Below the pieces are notes generated by a model, which saw nothing but the letters and a program-made list of their open reading frames with translations, made no database searches and was not told where the DNA came from. Positions 24,998 to 33,223 of a stretch of 61,579 bases of DNA are shown here, in pieces (position 1 is the stretch's first letter; every line of letters begins with the position of its first letter). This DNA comes from Levilactobacillus humaensis (GTDB lineage Bacteria; Bacillota; Bacilli; Lactobacillales; Lactobacillaceae). The translations under genes and the position numbers were made by a program. The stretch spans positions 1 to 61,579 of the forward strand of contig NZ_BROB01000019.1 in assembly GCF_024345185.1 (NCBI RefSeq), given 5' to 3'.

Positions 24998-26758
24998 TTA
25001 GAGATTGTCACCCTTGGCCCGTAACAGTTCACCTAAAGCTGGTTGTGCCTTAGGATCGATGTGGCTGGTCTTGGCGTAGGCATCAACCATTTCTTGGCCG
25101 TAGAGCTTGGCATCGAGTGGCATGAAGGCTGTGCCGATTGGGTCGTCGTCCTTGATAACGGCGTTGACCACGATTGGCTTGCGGTTTCCCTTAGCCTGCA
25201 GGTCTTTGATTTGATCGAAGACGTCTTCGACTTCGGCGTTGTTGGAGACGGTGAAGCCAATCCCACCGAGTCCTTCGGCAACCTTAGCCCAGTCGGCATC
25301 GGTCAAATCAACCCCGTACAAGTGTTGCTTGGTGTCGACTTGTTCACGATAGATGAATCCGAAACGCCGGTTACTGAAGACCACGTTAATGACTGGTAAT
25401 GCGTAGCGGGCTTCCGTAATGATGTCGGGGGCCACCATGGCGAACCCACCATCACCGGAGAAGGACCAGGCTTGACCATCGGGCACGCTCAAGGCCCCGG
25501 CTAAACCGGCTGGCAAGCCATAACCCATCGTGGCAAACAGACCAGAAAGTACGAAGCGTTGTTGCTTATCCATTGGTAAACCACGAACAGACCATTCGGA
25601 AACATTCCCGGTGTCGACCCCATAGGTATCCTTAGGGCCAACCATGCTGGCAACCTTCTTCATGACAGCTTCGGGTGCGAGACCCTTGCTGTCGTCATCG
25701 GCCTGTTGGACCAACCAGGTATTCCAGTTCTGCTTGTTCTGTCGGTTGGCGCGCAACCAATCTGTCTCTGGCAAGGTTTCACCGGTAGCGATCATGGCCT
25801 GGAGATAACTCTTGGCATCACTGATTACGGCATAGTCAATCGGGACCATTTTCCCAATATCAAAGGAATTATCGTTAACTTGAATGATCTTAATATTCTT
25901 TGGCCAGAACTGGGCAAATGGAAACTCGGACCCGAGGAAGAGAATCAGGTCGGTGTGCTGAAGCGCTTCAAACCCAGACTTGGAGCCTAAACGACCAAAT
26001 GTCCCAATAGCGTTGGGATGATCGGTGGGGATCACGCCAGTAGCAGGTACCGTGTTGAGCACGGGAATATGGAACTGTTCACTGAATTTGACCAGTTCGT
26101 CTCTGGCGCCGAGTAACCCACGACCAGCGTAGATTAAGGGGTGCTTGGCATCCTTGATCAGGTCGAGTGTGGCGGTTACCGCAGCGGGATCGATCGTTTG
26201 GGTGTAGGTGTTTGAGACCGTGTTGGGTGTCTTGACAGGTTCGTAGTCAATCTCCGTTGCTGACAAATCTTCGGGGATGATGACCACGGCTGGGCCCTTT
26301 TGCCGGTAAGCTTCACGAATGGCCTGGTTGACCATGTAAGGCAACTGTTCGGCCGTGGTAGCGGTCCGGTTGTAGACAGCCACGTCGCTAAACATTGGCG
26401 TCTCATCCATTTCTTGGAAGTAATTCGTATTCATGGTTGGCTGAGGAACTTGACCGACTAACGCCAACATTGGCACGTGATCCATTTTGGCATCGTAGAG
26501 GCCGTTAAAGAGATGTGTGGCCCCAGGACCGGCGGAACCAAAGGCAACGCCGACCTTACCGGTATACTTGGCATCAGCCGCAGCGGCTAAAGCCCCCACT
26601 TCTTCGTGGCGGACCTGGATATATTGAATCTTATCCTTTTCCAGATAAAGGCCTTCAACGGTATGGTTGATAGAACCCCCAGGAATGCCGTAGAGGTGAT
26701 CGACACCCCATGCCTCTAAAACTTTGACCAATGCTTGACCCGCAATCATCTTTGTCAT
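24998..26758 (-). CDS. pox: Pyruvate oxidase (TPP- and FAD-dependent)
   Basis: A 586-residue enzyme of the acetolactate synthase/pyruvate oxidase family, full length. The N-terminal pyrimidine domain has the TPP Glu in YIQVRHEEVGA, the middle FAD domain has PLIYAGRGLLGA, and the C-terminal domain carries the GDG metal motif (SFSGDGGFAMVAP) with its partner Asn in VVFSNRRFGF. It converts pyruvate, phosphate and O2 to acetyl phosphate, CO2 and H2O2 in the cytoplasm, giving extra ATP in aerobic cells and excreted peroxide. AAAGGAG precedes the ATG. A cre-like site about 135 bp upstream suggests CcpA repression on glucose, as known for lactobacillus pox genes. Confidence 0.93.
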   Translation of the reverse strand: MTKMIAGQALVKVLEAWGVDHLYGIPGGSINHTVEGLYLEKDKIQYIQVRHEEVGALAAAADAKYTGKVGVAFGSAGPGATHLFNGLYDAKMDHVPMLALVGQVPQPTMNTNYFQEMDETPMFSDVAVYNRTATTAEQLPYMVNQAIREAYRQKGPAVVIIPEDLSATEIDYEPVKTPNTVSNTYTQTIDPAAVTATLDLIKDAKHPLIYAGRGLLGARDELVKFSEQFHIPVLNTVPATGVIPTDHPNAIGTFGRLGSKSGFEALQHTDLILFLGSEFPFAQFWPKNIKIIQVNDNSFDIGKMVPIDYAVISDAKSYLQAMIATGETLPETDWLRANRQNKQNWNTWLVQQADDDSKGLAPEAVMKKVASMVGPKDTYGVDTGNVSEWSVRGLPMDKQQRFVLSGLFATMGYGLPAGLAGALSVPDGQAWSFSGDGGFAMVAPDIITEARYALPVINVVFSNRRFGFIYREQVDTKQHLYGVDLTDADWAKVAEGLGGIGFTVSNNAEVEDVFDQIKDLQAKGNRKPIVVNAVIKDDDPIGTAFMPLDAKLYGQEMVDAYAKTSHIDPKAQPALGELLRAKGDNL

Positions 26759-26890
26759 TTGAACCGCGCTCCTTTGGTGTAGGTGTCAGTCATTCAGCAC
26801 CCCAAAATCATTGATTAGTCACATCATAGTCCCAACTCACGGTGAATACCAGTAACTGTACTTACTTTTTGTTAGTGAAAGGTTTCACTT

Positions 26891-26906
26891 ATGAAGCGCT
26901 TTCAAT
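26891..26906. promoter_or_regulatory. cre-like site upstream of pox
   Basis: ATGAAGCGCTTTCAAT; on the gene's strand TGAAAGCGCTTCAT, a near match to the CcpA operator. Its position upstream of pyruvate oxidase fits known catabolite control of this gene. Confidence 0.6.
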
Positions 26907-26909
26907 TTT

Positions 26910-26949
26910 AAAGAGTGTGACATCAGGCGGTTAGCCGGCGAGCATTAAG
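26910..26949 (+). repeat. Family-2 hairpin repeat, truncated copy c
   Basis: Only the 5' third is present: AAGAGTGTGACATCAGGCGG and TTAGCCGGCGAGCATTAAG, identical in layout to copy b. The complementary 3' arm is missing. The complete copy d lies 70 bp away in the opposite orientation. Confidence 0.8.
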
Positions 26950-26970
26950 TCTGATAAGCTTGGAGACGCA

Positions 26971-27008
26971 AAAGGGTCTGGAATCTATCCCAGGCCCTTC
27001 ATTTTTTT
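26971..27008. terminator. Bidirectional terminator-like hairpin
   Basis: AAGGGTCTGG paired with CCAGGCCCTT, with T runs on both sides (seven on the plus strand, four on the minus strand). It probably ends the corA transcript. Confidence 0.65.
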
Positions 27009-27019
27009 GAATTTAGATT

Positions 27020-27142
27020 GTCGAAACGTGTGCCAGAGGGCAGCCGACTCCGCTTAACCCCGTCAAGAAAATCATCCAGGTTCGGGATGATTCTCTTGAC
27101 GACGTTAATGCTCGCCGACTAGGCGCCCTCTGGCACACTCTT
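27020..27142 (-). repeat. Family-2 hairpin repeat, copy d
   Basis: On the minus strand it starts AAAAGAGTGTGCCAGAGGGC 4-5 nt after the corA stop codon. It ends GCCCTCTGGCACACGTTTCGAC in complementary form, with a GTCGTCAAGAGAATCATCC/GGATGATTTTCTTGACG apical stem. Together with copy a it shows that the family is placed directly behind stop codons. Confidence 0.92.
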
Positions 27143-27146
27143 TTCT

Positions 27147-28064
27147 TTACCAAAAATGCCGGTGTTTCAGCATCAAGGCCACCCAGGCCATGACGCCAAC
27201 CATGATCGCCACGGTAATTAGCCAGGAAACGCCCTGATTGGCAAATGGAAGTTTAACGTTCATCCCGTAGAATCCCGTCACAATGGTGGGAATCGTCAAA
27301 ACCAATGACCAAATAGTCAAGAACTTCATCGTGTCGTTCAGGTTATTATTCAGCACATTGTTGAATGTCTTGGAAATCCGGTCGACGACATCCGCTTCGA
27401 TCGCCGTCATTTCGGACGTTTGGCGTGCTTCAATGACAGCATCCGTCAGACGCTCGTTGTTGGTATCCGAGAGTTGCTTGCCAAAGGGCGTATTGTTGAG
27501 ATTAACCACCATCATGGCATTGTTGCGGGTGGCACTGACGAAGTACGCCAGACTCTGTTGCAGGTTAGACAACGCGATTAAATCCTTGTTATCCGGTGAC
27601 TGATTAAGTTGCCGGTCCAAACGATTCTGCTCCGCATTAATCTTGCGAATGGGTGGAATGAACTGGTCAAACAAAATGAATAGCCCAACCAAAACAAATT
27701 CATTGGTATCCATAATCTGTTCCAACTTTAGTCGTTCGCTCAACGTTTGGTTCACCCACTGGGTATTCTTGGTTGTAATGGAAAAGACCCGATGGCCCTT
27801 CAGTAAAAATGTGACCGGTCGCGTGATATAACGTTGCGACACCTGATCCACGACAACTGGCACGTGGAACACGAAGAGTTGCGTGTTCAAATACTCGTCA
27901 CGGTCATAGTGGGACCGTTCGTTTTCATCGGTAACGTAGGTTAGAATTTCATCGGTCAGGCCATAATTAACCTGTAAATTCTCCCGATCGGCATCGTCCT
28001 CAACCATCGCCATTACCCAGACCAGGTCTTGTTCCCCCGTCCCAATCTTTCTTTCAACAATCAT
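27147..28064 (-). CDS. corA: CorA-family divalent cation transporter
   Basis: A 305-residue CorA/MIT protein. A large cytoplasmic N-terminal domain is followed by two C-terminal membrane helices; the conserved YGMN signature closes the first (TGFYGMNVKLPF) and a short loop leads to the second. The short basic tail ends KHRHFW. It forms pentamers that admit Mg2+ (some relatives Co2+ or Ni2+). The ATG at 28064 is used because AAGGAG lies 9 nt upstream; 14 further in-frame codons upstream lack such a site. The family-2 repeat begins immediately after the stop. Confidence 0.92.
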   Translation of the reverse strand: MIVERKIGTGEQDLVWVMAMVEDDADRENLQVNYGLTDEILTYVTDENERSHYDRDEYLNTQLFVFHVPVVVDQVSQRYITRPVTFLLKGHRVFSITTKNTQWVNQTLSERLKLEQIMDTNEFVLVGLFILFDQFIPPIRKINAEQNRLDRQLNQSPDNKDLIALSNLQQSLAYFVSATRNNAMMVVNLNNTPFGKQLSDTNNERLTDAVIEARQTSEMTAIEADVVDRISKTFNNVLNNNLNDTMKFLTIWSLVLTIPTIVTGFYGMNVKLPFANQGVSWLITVAIMVGVMAWVALMLKHRHFW

Positions 28065-28330
28065 GTCATTCCGCTCCTTGTTAAAACGCTGTTTACAGTG
28101 TACCACGAGGGACTAACTTTTACCGCCAAATTTTGGTGATTGGCACCCCAACTACCGGTCAGGTGCGGCGGACTGGACTATCGCGATTAGGGACGATCCA
28201 GTCGGTCAAGGTAACCATAATTTCAGTTAGAAATGCTTATTGGGAACATTTGTCGGGGAGGTTGTGGGTTGATGCTCGGTACGTCCAGCAGCTGGATGAC
28301 CTTTCCTCTATATTCAAGTCACCGACAATC

Positions 28331-28516
28331 TTAGCCGGAGGAGGCCAGGGATGGAGCCGGCCGTGGCGGTACAGTTAGACCGAGTGTTCTTCTCGGCCTT
28401 ACTGCACGGGCGACTTTGAAGACCCGCGCCTCTGGCGGGGCTTCAAATCGAGCGAGAAGCCCAAGGGGCTGAAGCGTCCCCACAGCAGGCGGAATTCCTG
28501 GCAGCCGCAGGCGGCC
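28331..28516 (+). repeat. Family-1 structured repeat, copy M
   Basis: The closing stem GGCCAGGGAT pairs with ATTCCTGGC. P3 is AGTTAGACCGAG/CTCGGCCTTACT, P4 is TTTGAAGACCCGC/GCGGGGCTTCAAA and P5 is GAGAAGCCC/GGGGCTGAAGC. It ends CCGCAGGCGGCC. Single copy between pnuC and corA. Confidence 0.92.
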
Positions 28517-28619
28517 AATCTCACGCACTTAGACGCCAACTAAATACAAAGAGGTCGTCACACCCGGACCCCACGCCCGAAAATGACGACCCCTTCAATC
28601 ACTAAATTTTGACACCGAA

Positions 28620-29372
28620 TTAATTATTACTCTCCAAGCTGGCGGCATAGGCCGTTTCCTGTTTGATGACCCGTTGCCGTTCCTTCTCGTTATACCAAGG
28701 CGAGATGGTGAAGGCCAAGACGTCGTTAACCAGGTAAACAGAACTGTTGATAAACATCGCCAACGTTGCCGAACCCTGACGGAAAGAAATGAACCACAGC
28801 ACCATTTGTGCCAGGCCAGAAGCAATCCACCAGACATACTGGTTGTTGAACCGCAGGAAGCAGATAACCCCAGCGGTCAGACTGATAGCGAAGCTAATGG
28901 CATCGACCCAAGGCCGTGGATCGTCGGTGAAGGTGCCAATCCCCCAGCCAGAGACCAGGTAGATGGCCACCGTTGAAGCCAGCGCAATGACCCAGGTCCG
29001 TCCGGTAAACTTGCGGATCTTAGATGCCATGTTAACGTTCCAGCTAGCACTCAGGAGCACCGGAATATCCAGCGTCGCCACATAGGCCACCTGTTCGAAA
29101 ATACTCAGATAGTTCTTCGCCGCATACCCCGTGATAATGAAGCAGATCGCAGAAAGCACGCCAAGAAAACCATTAACTGACTTCGCCGCGTTAATCGCCA
29201 GGACACAGAGAACCCCCAGCGTCGTCCCAATAAACGTCAAGACCGTCAGCAACGTAATTTGTTGGCCGACCAGCGTCATGACTTGGCACCCTAGGCTAAA
29301 GAAGAACAGGTAATAATTTTGTTGTGGCCACCCTTTGAGTTGGTGGGATAAAAATTGAATATAATGCTTCAT
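28620..29372 (-). CDS. pnuC: PnuC-family nicotinamide riboside transporter
   Basis: A 250-residue membrane protein with seven to eight helices of the PnuC (NMN/vitamin) family. The conserved segment FNNQYVWWIASGLAQMVLW matches the substrate-binding helix with its N-x-x-x-W-W pattern. It imports nicotinamide riboside or a similar vitamin by facilitated diffusion, trapped by a cytoplasmic kinase; the kinase gene is not in the window. GAGGGAGC precedes the ATG. The leader of about 105 nt contains a perfect 14-bp palindrome, so NAD-related control is plausible but unproven. Confidence 0.88.
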   Translation of the reverse strand: MKHYIQFLSHQLKGWPQQNYYLFFFSLGCQVMTLVGQQITLLTVLTFIGTTLGVLCVLAINAAKSVNGFLGVLSAICFIITGYAAKNYLSIFEQVAYVATLDIPVLLSASWNVNMASKIRKFTGRTWVIALASTVAIYLVSGWGIGTFTDDPRPWVDAISFAISLTAGVICFLRFNNQYVWWIASGLAQMVLWFISFRQGSATLAMFINSSVYLVNDVLAFTISPWYNEKERQRVIKQETAYAASLESNN

Positions 29373-29443
29373 GCTAATTGCGCTCCCTCTTCATTTTCTT
29401 TAACCACATCTAGTATTTCATCACCGGTGAAGTGGTCATTTAG

Positions 29444-29488
29444 CACAACATGTTGTGGCGTTCAATTTGAACAACAGGATCGATTATA
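29444..29488 (-). promoter_or_regulatory. pnuC promoter and palindromic leader
   Basis: TATAAT on the minus strand (29483-29488) is followed 26 bp later by the perfect palindrome CACAACATGTTGTG (29444-29457), then GACCAC..GTGGTT with TTCACCGGTGATGAA. The palindrome could be an operator (for example of a niacin-responsive repressor) or an RNA hairpin. No riboswitch class is assigned. Confidence 0.5.
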
Positions 29489-29548
29489 GCACGTAAATTT
29501 CCATTCTGCGGCCTCTTTTTAAATTTGTTTCATGCCGCTTTTGGCCGT

Positions 29549-29562
29549 CGTAAGCGCTTACG
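29549..29562. promoter_or_regulatory. cre-like palindrome
   Basis: CGTAAGCGCTTACG, a perfect dyad of the CcpA operator type, about 60 bp upstream of the pnuC -10. Confidence 0.5.
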
Positions 29563-29631
29563 TTTAGGCAGTCACAGCCGTGAAACAAAAATAAACAGTC
29601 CCAGGGGTTGCACATATTCGTTGGTTTGAGG

Positions 29632-29664
29632 GAAAAGAAAAAGACCAGTCGCAAGCGACTGATC
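29632..29664 (-). terminator. Terminator of the MarR-like gene
   Basis: On the minus strand GATCAGTCGC-TT-GCGACTGGTC is followed by TTTTTCTTTT. Confidence 0.9.
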
Positions 29665-29690
29665 CTAGCTTATAATTCATGCGTTGGTTA

Positions 29691-30173
29691 TTAGGACTCG
29701 GGTGTTTCTGAGGTCGCCTTGGCCGTAGCCACCGCCAACATTTGAGTCAGCTCACTGACAGTCAATTGACTGCCACCGGCTGCCAACTCGGCGTGACTCA
29801 TGACCTTGGCCGATTTGACCAAGAGGTCATGACAAGCCATTTCTAAGGCTTCACCGCTGGCCGTCAATGATAATGGACGTACTCGGCGATCGGAAGACTG
29901 ATAGCTTTGCAGCACATAGCCCCGGCGAATTAATTGCGAGATTCCGCGTGAAACTGCCGCGCGAGAAATCCCACGACTGTCAGCGACTGTAGCCGAAGTT
30001 AGCTTACCGGGTTCCTCCAAAATATGGTGTAGAATCGCGTACTGATCCACGGAAATCCCCATTGCCCGTTGGAACCGTGTCGCTGACTTCTCCAATTCTC
30101 GCTTTAACTCCATGTAAGATTCGAAAAAACTTTCCGCATGAACGACCTTACTCTTTGCCATAGTATTCATCAT
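29691..30173 (-). CDS. MarR family transcriptional regulator
   Basis: A 160-residue winged-helix regulator. SATVADSRGISRAAVSRGISQLIRRGYVL forms the recognition part (about residues 60-90), and SSDRRVRPLSLTASGEAL the wing, followed by C-terminal dimerisation helices. The ligand is unknown. AAGGATAT precedes adjacent ATG codons; the first is used. It stands alone between terminators, upstream of pnuC, and could act on pnuC, itself or the truncated oxidase gene upstream. Confidence 0.88.
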   Translation of the reverse strand: MMNTMAKSKVVHAESFFESYMELKRELEKSATRFQRAMGISVDQYAILHHILEEPGKLTSATVADSRGISRAAVSRGISQLIRRGYVLQSYQSSDRRVRPLSLTASGEALEMACHDLLVKSAKVMSHAELAAGGSQLTVSELTQMLAVATAKATSETPES

Positions 30174-30328
30174 ATCCTTATCTTCACTCGCTAACCGCTA
30201 AGATAATTAACACGATTAGCAATACGCAAAATGGTTGACCCCATAGAAATATCTATACATTTAATAATAAAGAACAATTTGCAGAAATGCAATAGGAATT
30301 CACTAATTTGTAAAAAAGTTTAGGGTAT

Positions 30329-30363
30329 AAAAAAGGCGGCCGCGTTTTAAACCCGGTCCGCCC
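30329..30363 (-). terminator. Terminator behind the chimeric gene end
   Basis: On the minus strand GGCGGACCGG and CCGGCCGCC-like arms around a GTTTTAAACG loop are followed by six T residues. It belongs to the foreign 3' remnant rather than to the oxidase gene. Confidence 0.65.
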
Positions 30364-30373
30364 CGCTAAAACT

Positions 30374-30455
30374 TTACTCCAGTTTTCTTAAATGATACAG
30401 GCGGGCTTCCCAAGGTTGAATCTCGAGATCGTCTGACTCCGCATCAAATGATTCT
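30374..30455 (-). pseudogene. 3' remnant of another gene, possibly a GH13 glucosidase
   Basis: In the +1 frame relative to the truncated oxidase, the minus strand reads SESFDAESDDL, then EIQPWEARLYHLRKLE and a stop at 30374-30376. The L/I-x-PWEAR-x-Y-x-L ending is characteristic of the C-termini of GH13 alpha-glucosidases and related sugar hydrolases. No other part of such a gene is present. The remnant retains a terminator. It looks like the far side of a deletion that removed the end of glcD and most of this gene. Confidence 0.5.
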
Positions 30456-31473
30456 GACCAGCGAAGACGGCGGGCAACATGTCACGCCGTAATTGTTCCA
30501 GATCGGTCTGTTCCTGTTCATCATCCGTGACCTGGACATTTTGGCCATCATATTTAGCCAAGAGATCCTTAACCACGGCCATGGATTCAGGGCTAGATCC
30601 TTCGAGCTTAAAGATTAGCATGGCGCCACTATTTGACGCGTAGTGCGTGTGTTCAAACTTGTCCAAGGCCACCACGGTATTGCCATCCAAGGCTTCCAAC
30701 ATGGTTGGATAGACCCCGGACATCCGAATGGCGGTCACGGCCTTCGCCAATGAGCCCATGTTACTGAAGAAGGCCACACCCATGACGGTTTGCCCCAATG
30801 GGATTGGCATTAATTTTACGGTAATTTCGGTAATGATCCCGAGAGTTCCCTCGGATCCCACGAAGAGTTGCGTCAAATCATAGCCAAAGGCCTGCTTTAA
30901 AGTCCGGCCCCCCAGTTTGATTTCACGGCCATCTGCCAAGACGGCTTTCAACCCCAAGACGTTATCCTTGGTTGCCCCGTAGCGCACGGTACTCATCCCA
31001 CCAGCATTGGTCGACACATTCCCACCAATCGATGAGATTGGCTTAGAACCAGGGTCTGGCGCGTAGAACAAGCCCCGTTTTCTGGCAGCCTGGTCCAAAT
31101 CACCATTAATGACGCCGGGCTGGACAACCGCCACGGAATCTTCCTTATCAATTTCTAGAATTCGATTCATTTGCCGAGTCGAAAGAATCAAGGCACCCGG
31201 TTGGCCATCGGAACCGACAACGGTACTGGTTGCCGTGGTTTGCGGAATGACAGGTAAGTGGAACTTACGGGCTGTCCGCAAGACCCCTTGAATATCCGCG
31301 ACACTTTCAACCTCGACAAAAGCCCGAGCCAACCCACTTTCACCACCAGAAGCATTCGAATTAAACGATTGTTTCTTGAGCGTGGCCATATCGGTTTCGA
31401 CCGTGCCATCCTTAACTTGAGACGTCAGGTACTCGAGGATTTCTTCATCAGAGTATGCACTGAATACTGTCAT
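30388..31473 (-). pseudogene. FAD-binding oxidase (GlcD/D-lactate dehydrogenase type), 3'-truncated
   Basis: A 361-residue remnant of a family normally about 450-470 residues long. The FAD_binding_4 domain is intact (PGVINGDLD, PDPGSKPISSIGGNVSTNAGG, VGSEGTLGIITE). The C-terminal FAD-oxidase domain starts normally and breaks off after AGQNHLM, just before the conserved segment with the metal- and substrate-binding histidines. The last 18 codons (RSQTISRFNLGKPACII) match nothing expected and overlap another gene's tail in a different frame. Intact relatives oxidise glycolate or D-lactate. The start at 31473 follows AGAGGT. Catalysis is unlikely. Confidence 0.75.
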
Positions 31474-31635
31474 TTGTAGGACCTCTTTCTGTGTTTTGGA
31501 ATCAAGGTCATCATAGCACCACTTCAAAAAGAATACCTTATTGATTTCTCGGCCAACTTGATCTGTTTGGAAAAAGCGGTTCCATTGTGATGAAATGCGC
31601 TATAATTGAGGTATCGAATTAGGAGGTATTTAGCT

Positions 31636-32127
31636 ATGCGTCGAAAAAATCTACAGGTTACCGATTTAATCAAGCTCAAGGCATTCTTACGGACAGGTCA
31701 CGTCATCAATACGGCTATGCACGATGGTGATTACCCTTACGTGGTACCAACAAACTATGGTTTCCAATTTGATGAAGACGGCCTACTCCACCTCTACCTT
31801 CACGGGGCACCGGAAGGCAAGAAGCGTGATTTAATCGCCAAGGACGGTCACGTCGCCTTCTCCATTGTTGCCAAGGCAGAACGTTACGACACCCCTGATG
31901 GGGAATTGTCGAACAACGGGTACGCCTACCAGAGCATCATGGGAACCGGGAATGCCAGCCTGGTCACCGACTTGAAAGAAAAGCGCGAAGCCTTAGAACT
32001 GATTCTAGATCACGAGCTGGGTAGCCGTGACGAGTCCCTAAAGCCTGCCGACGTCGAATATACCGGGGTTATCCGGATCGACGTGACTGGCATGACTGCC
32101 AAGGAAGCCACTAAAGACAAAAATTAA
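31636..32127 (+). CDS. Pyridoxamine 5'-phosphate oxidase-like flavoprotein (NimA type)
   Basis: A 163-residue split-barrel FMN-binding protein of the PNPOx-like/NimA group. It has the typical start (a basic residue cluster, then a residue stretch around FLRTGHVINTAMHDGDYPYVVPTNY in parts), an LHLYLHGAPEGKKRDLI flavin-binding segment with its conserved His, and a C-terminal VEYTGVIRIDV strand. Relatives bind FMN, haem or F420 and some reduce nitroimidazoles; the true substrate is unknown. TTAGGAGG lies 8 nt before the ATG at 31636, which is preferred over an upstream one. Own terminator. Confidence 0.85.
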   Translation: MRRKNLQVTDLIKLKAFLRTGHVINTAMHDGDYPYVVPTNYGFQFDEDGLLHLYLHGAPEGKKRDLIAKDGHVAFSIVAKAERYDTPDGELSNNGYAYQSIMGTGNASLVTDLKEKREALELILDHELGSRDESLKPADVEYTGVIRIDVTGMTAKEATKDKN

Positions 32128-32133
32128 CTTATG

Positions 32134-32162
32134 AAAATCTGGGCTGATACCCAGATTTTTTT
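32134..32162 (+). terminator. Terminator of the NimA-like gene
   Basis: AAATCTGGG-CTGATA-CCCAGATTT followed by a T run. Confidence 0.92.
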
Positions 32163-32175
32163 ATTTGAGCTTTTT

Positions 32176-32205
32176 GTTGCAAATGCAACTTAATCGTTTT
32201 ATACT
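32176..32205 (+). promoter_or_regulatory. Promoter of the MarR-GNAT-B3/B4 operon with operator
   Basis: TTGCAA (32177-32182), a 17-bp spacer and TATACT (32200-32205). The dyad GTTGC-AAAT-GCAAC (32176-32189) covers the -35 and fits autorepression by the MarR-type protein encoded next. Confidence 0.75.
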
Positions 32206-32245
32206 AGGCCTACGCGTTTTTTTAGAAATAAAAGGAAGTGAGCAC

Positions 32246-32698
32246 TTGCCAGATATTCTAAGATCCATTGGCATCATCGATCGCGCGTTAGATACCATCG
32301 CCAATATCGAGTTCAAGGAAGTCAATCTCACCCGCGGCCAGTACCTTTACCTGGTCCGCGTCTACGAGCACCCAGGCATCATCCTGGAGCGCCTAGCCAA
32401 CCTCATCAAGGTCGACAAGACCACGGCGGCTCGCGCTATTCAGAAGATGGAGAAAAACGGCTTGCTAGAACGCAAGATGAATCCCGCTAACAAGAAGCAA
32501 AAACAGATTTACGTCACCGACAAGGGCCGTCAGGTTTACCCCCTCATTCACCGGGAGAACCTGTACTCTAACGAGGTTGCCCTGACCGGCATCTCACCTG
32601 ACGATCAAGTGAGACTACATGATCTGCTAGAACAGGTTGCGAAAAATATCGAAGACGACTACAACACCGTCAAACGCGGTGAGAAACGTCAGTATTAA
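32246..32698 (+). CDS. MarR family regulator, TTG start
   Basis: A 150-residue winged-helix protein. The DNA-binding part is LERLANLIKVDKTTAARAIQKMEKNGLL with the wing NPANKKQKQIYVTDKG. The TTG at 32246 is selected by AGGAAGTGAG 3-9 nt upstream; an upstream ATG frame would place the promoter inside the gene. It heads an operon with a GNAT acetyltransferase (11-bp gap) and a B3/B4-domain protein. The GTTGC/GCAAC dyad on its own promoter suggests negative autoregulation. The inducer is unknown. Confidence 0.88.
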   Translation: MPDILRSIGIIDRALDTIANIEFKEVNLTRGQYLYLVRVYEHPGIILERLANLIKVDKTTAARAIQKMEKNGLLERKMNPANKKQKQIYVTDKGRQVYPLIHRENLYSNEVALTGISPDDQVRLHDLLEQVAKNIEDDYNTVKRGEKRQY

Positions 32699-32709
32699 GA
32701 GGTTCACTC

Positions 32710-33204
32710 ATGACTAAACCAACTTTCACCATTGTGGCCACCGACCAACTAGCTGAATTACGACGCCTCAGCATTGACACCTTCACAGATGCCTTTGGGG
32801 CTCAAAACACCGCAGCCGACCTCCAAGCTTACCTGACGAAGGCCTTCAGTCCTAGCCAGTTGGCCAGTGAGTTAGCTGACGTTAACAGTCAGTTCTACTT
32901 TATCCAGGTTGCGAATGCGGTTCGCGGGTATCTCAAACTGGTCAGCCACACGGACTATTTGGAAATTCAGCGACTCTATCTCACCTCTGCGGTCCAACAC
33001 CAAGGTTATGGCGCCGCGGCCATTGTCTTTGCGGCCCGTCGCGCCCAGTTAGCTGACAAATCTGAGCTACGTCTCGGCGTGTGGGAACACAATCTAGCTG
33101 CCATCGCTTTTTACCGCTCTCAGGGCTTCCAGCAAACCAGCAGTCATCCCTTTCAGCTGGGCTCCGCCACACAAACCGATCTCATCATGACCAAAAAAAT
33201 ATAA
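32710..33204 (+). CDS. GNAT acetyltransferase, PaiA-like
   Basis: A 164-residue GNAT protein resembling the spermidine acetyltransferase PaiA group. It has an N-terminal DTFTDAFG segment, a central EIQRLYLTSAVQHQGYGAAAI stretch (in two parts, strand 4 then the Q-x-x-G-x-G/A acetyl-CoA loop near residue 98), and LRLGVWEHNLAAIAFYRSQGF, the classical motif B ending. It transfers acetyl from acetyl-CoA to an amine; the acceptor is unknown. Second gene of the MarR-headed operon. Confidence 0.85.
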   Translation: MTKPTFTIVATDQLAELRRLSIDTFTDAFGAQNTAADLQAYLTKAFSPSQLASELADVNSQFYFIQVANAVRGYLKLVSHTDYLEIQRLYLTSAVQHQGYGAAAIVFAARRAQLADKSELRLGVWEHNLAAIAFYRSQGFQQTSSHPFQLGSATQTDLIMTKKI

Positions 33205-33223
33205 AATTTGGAGATGTTCATTT

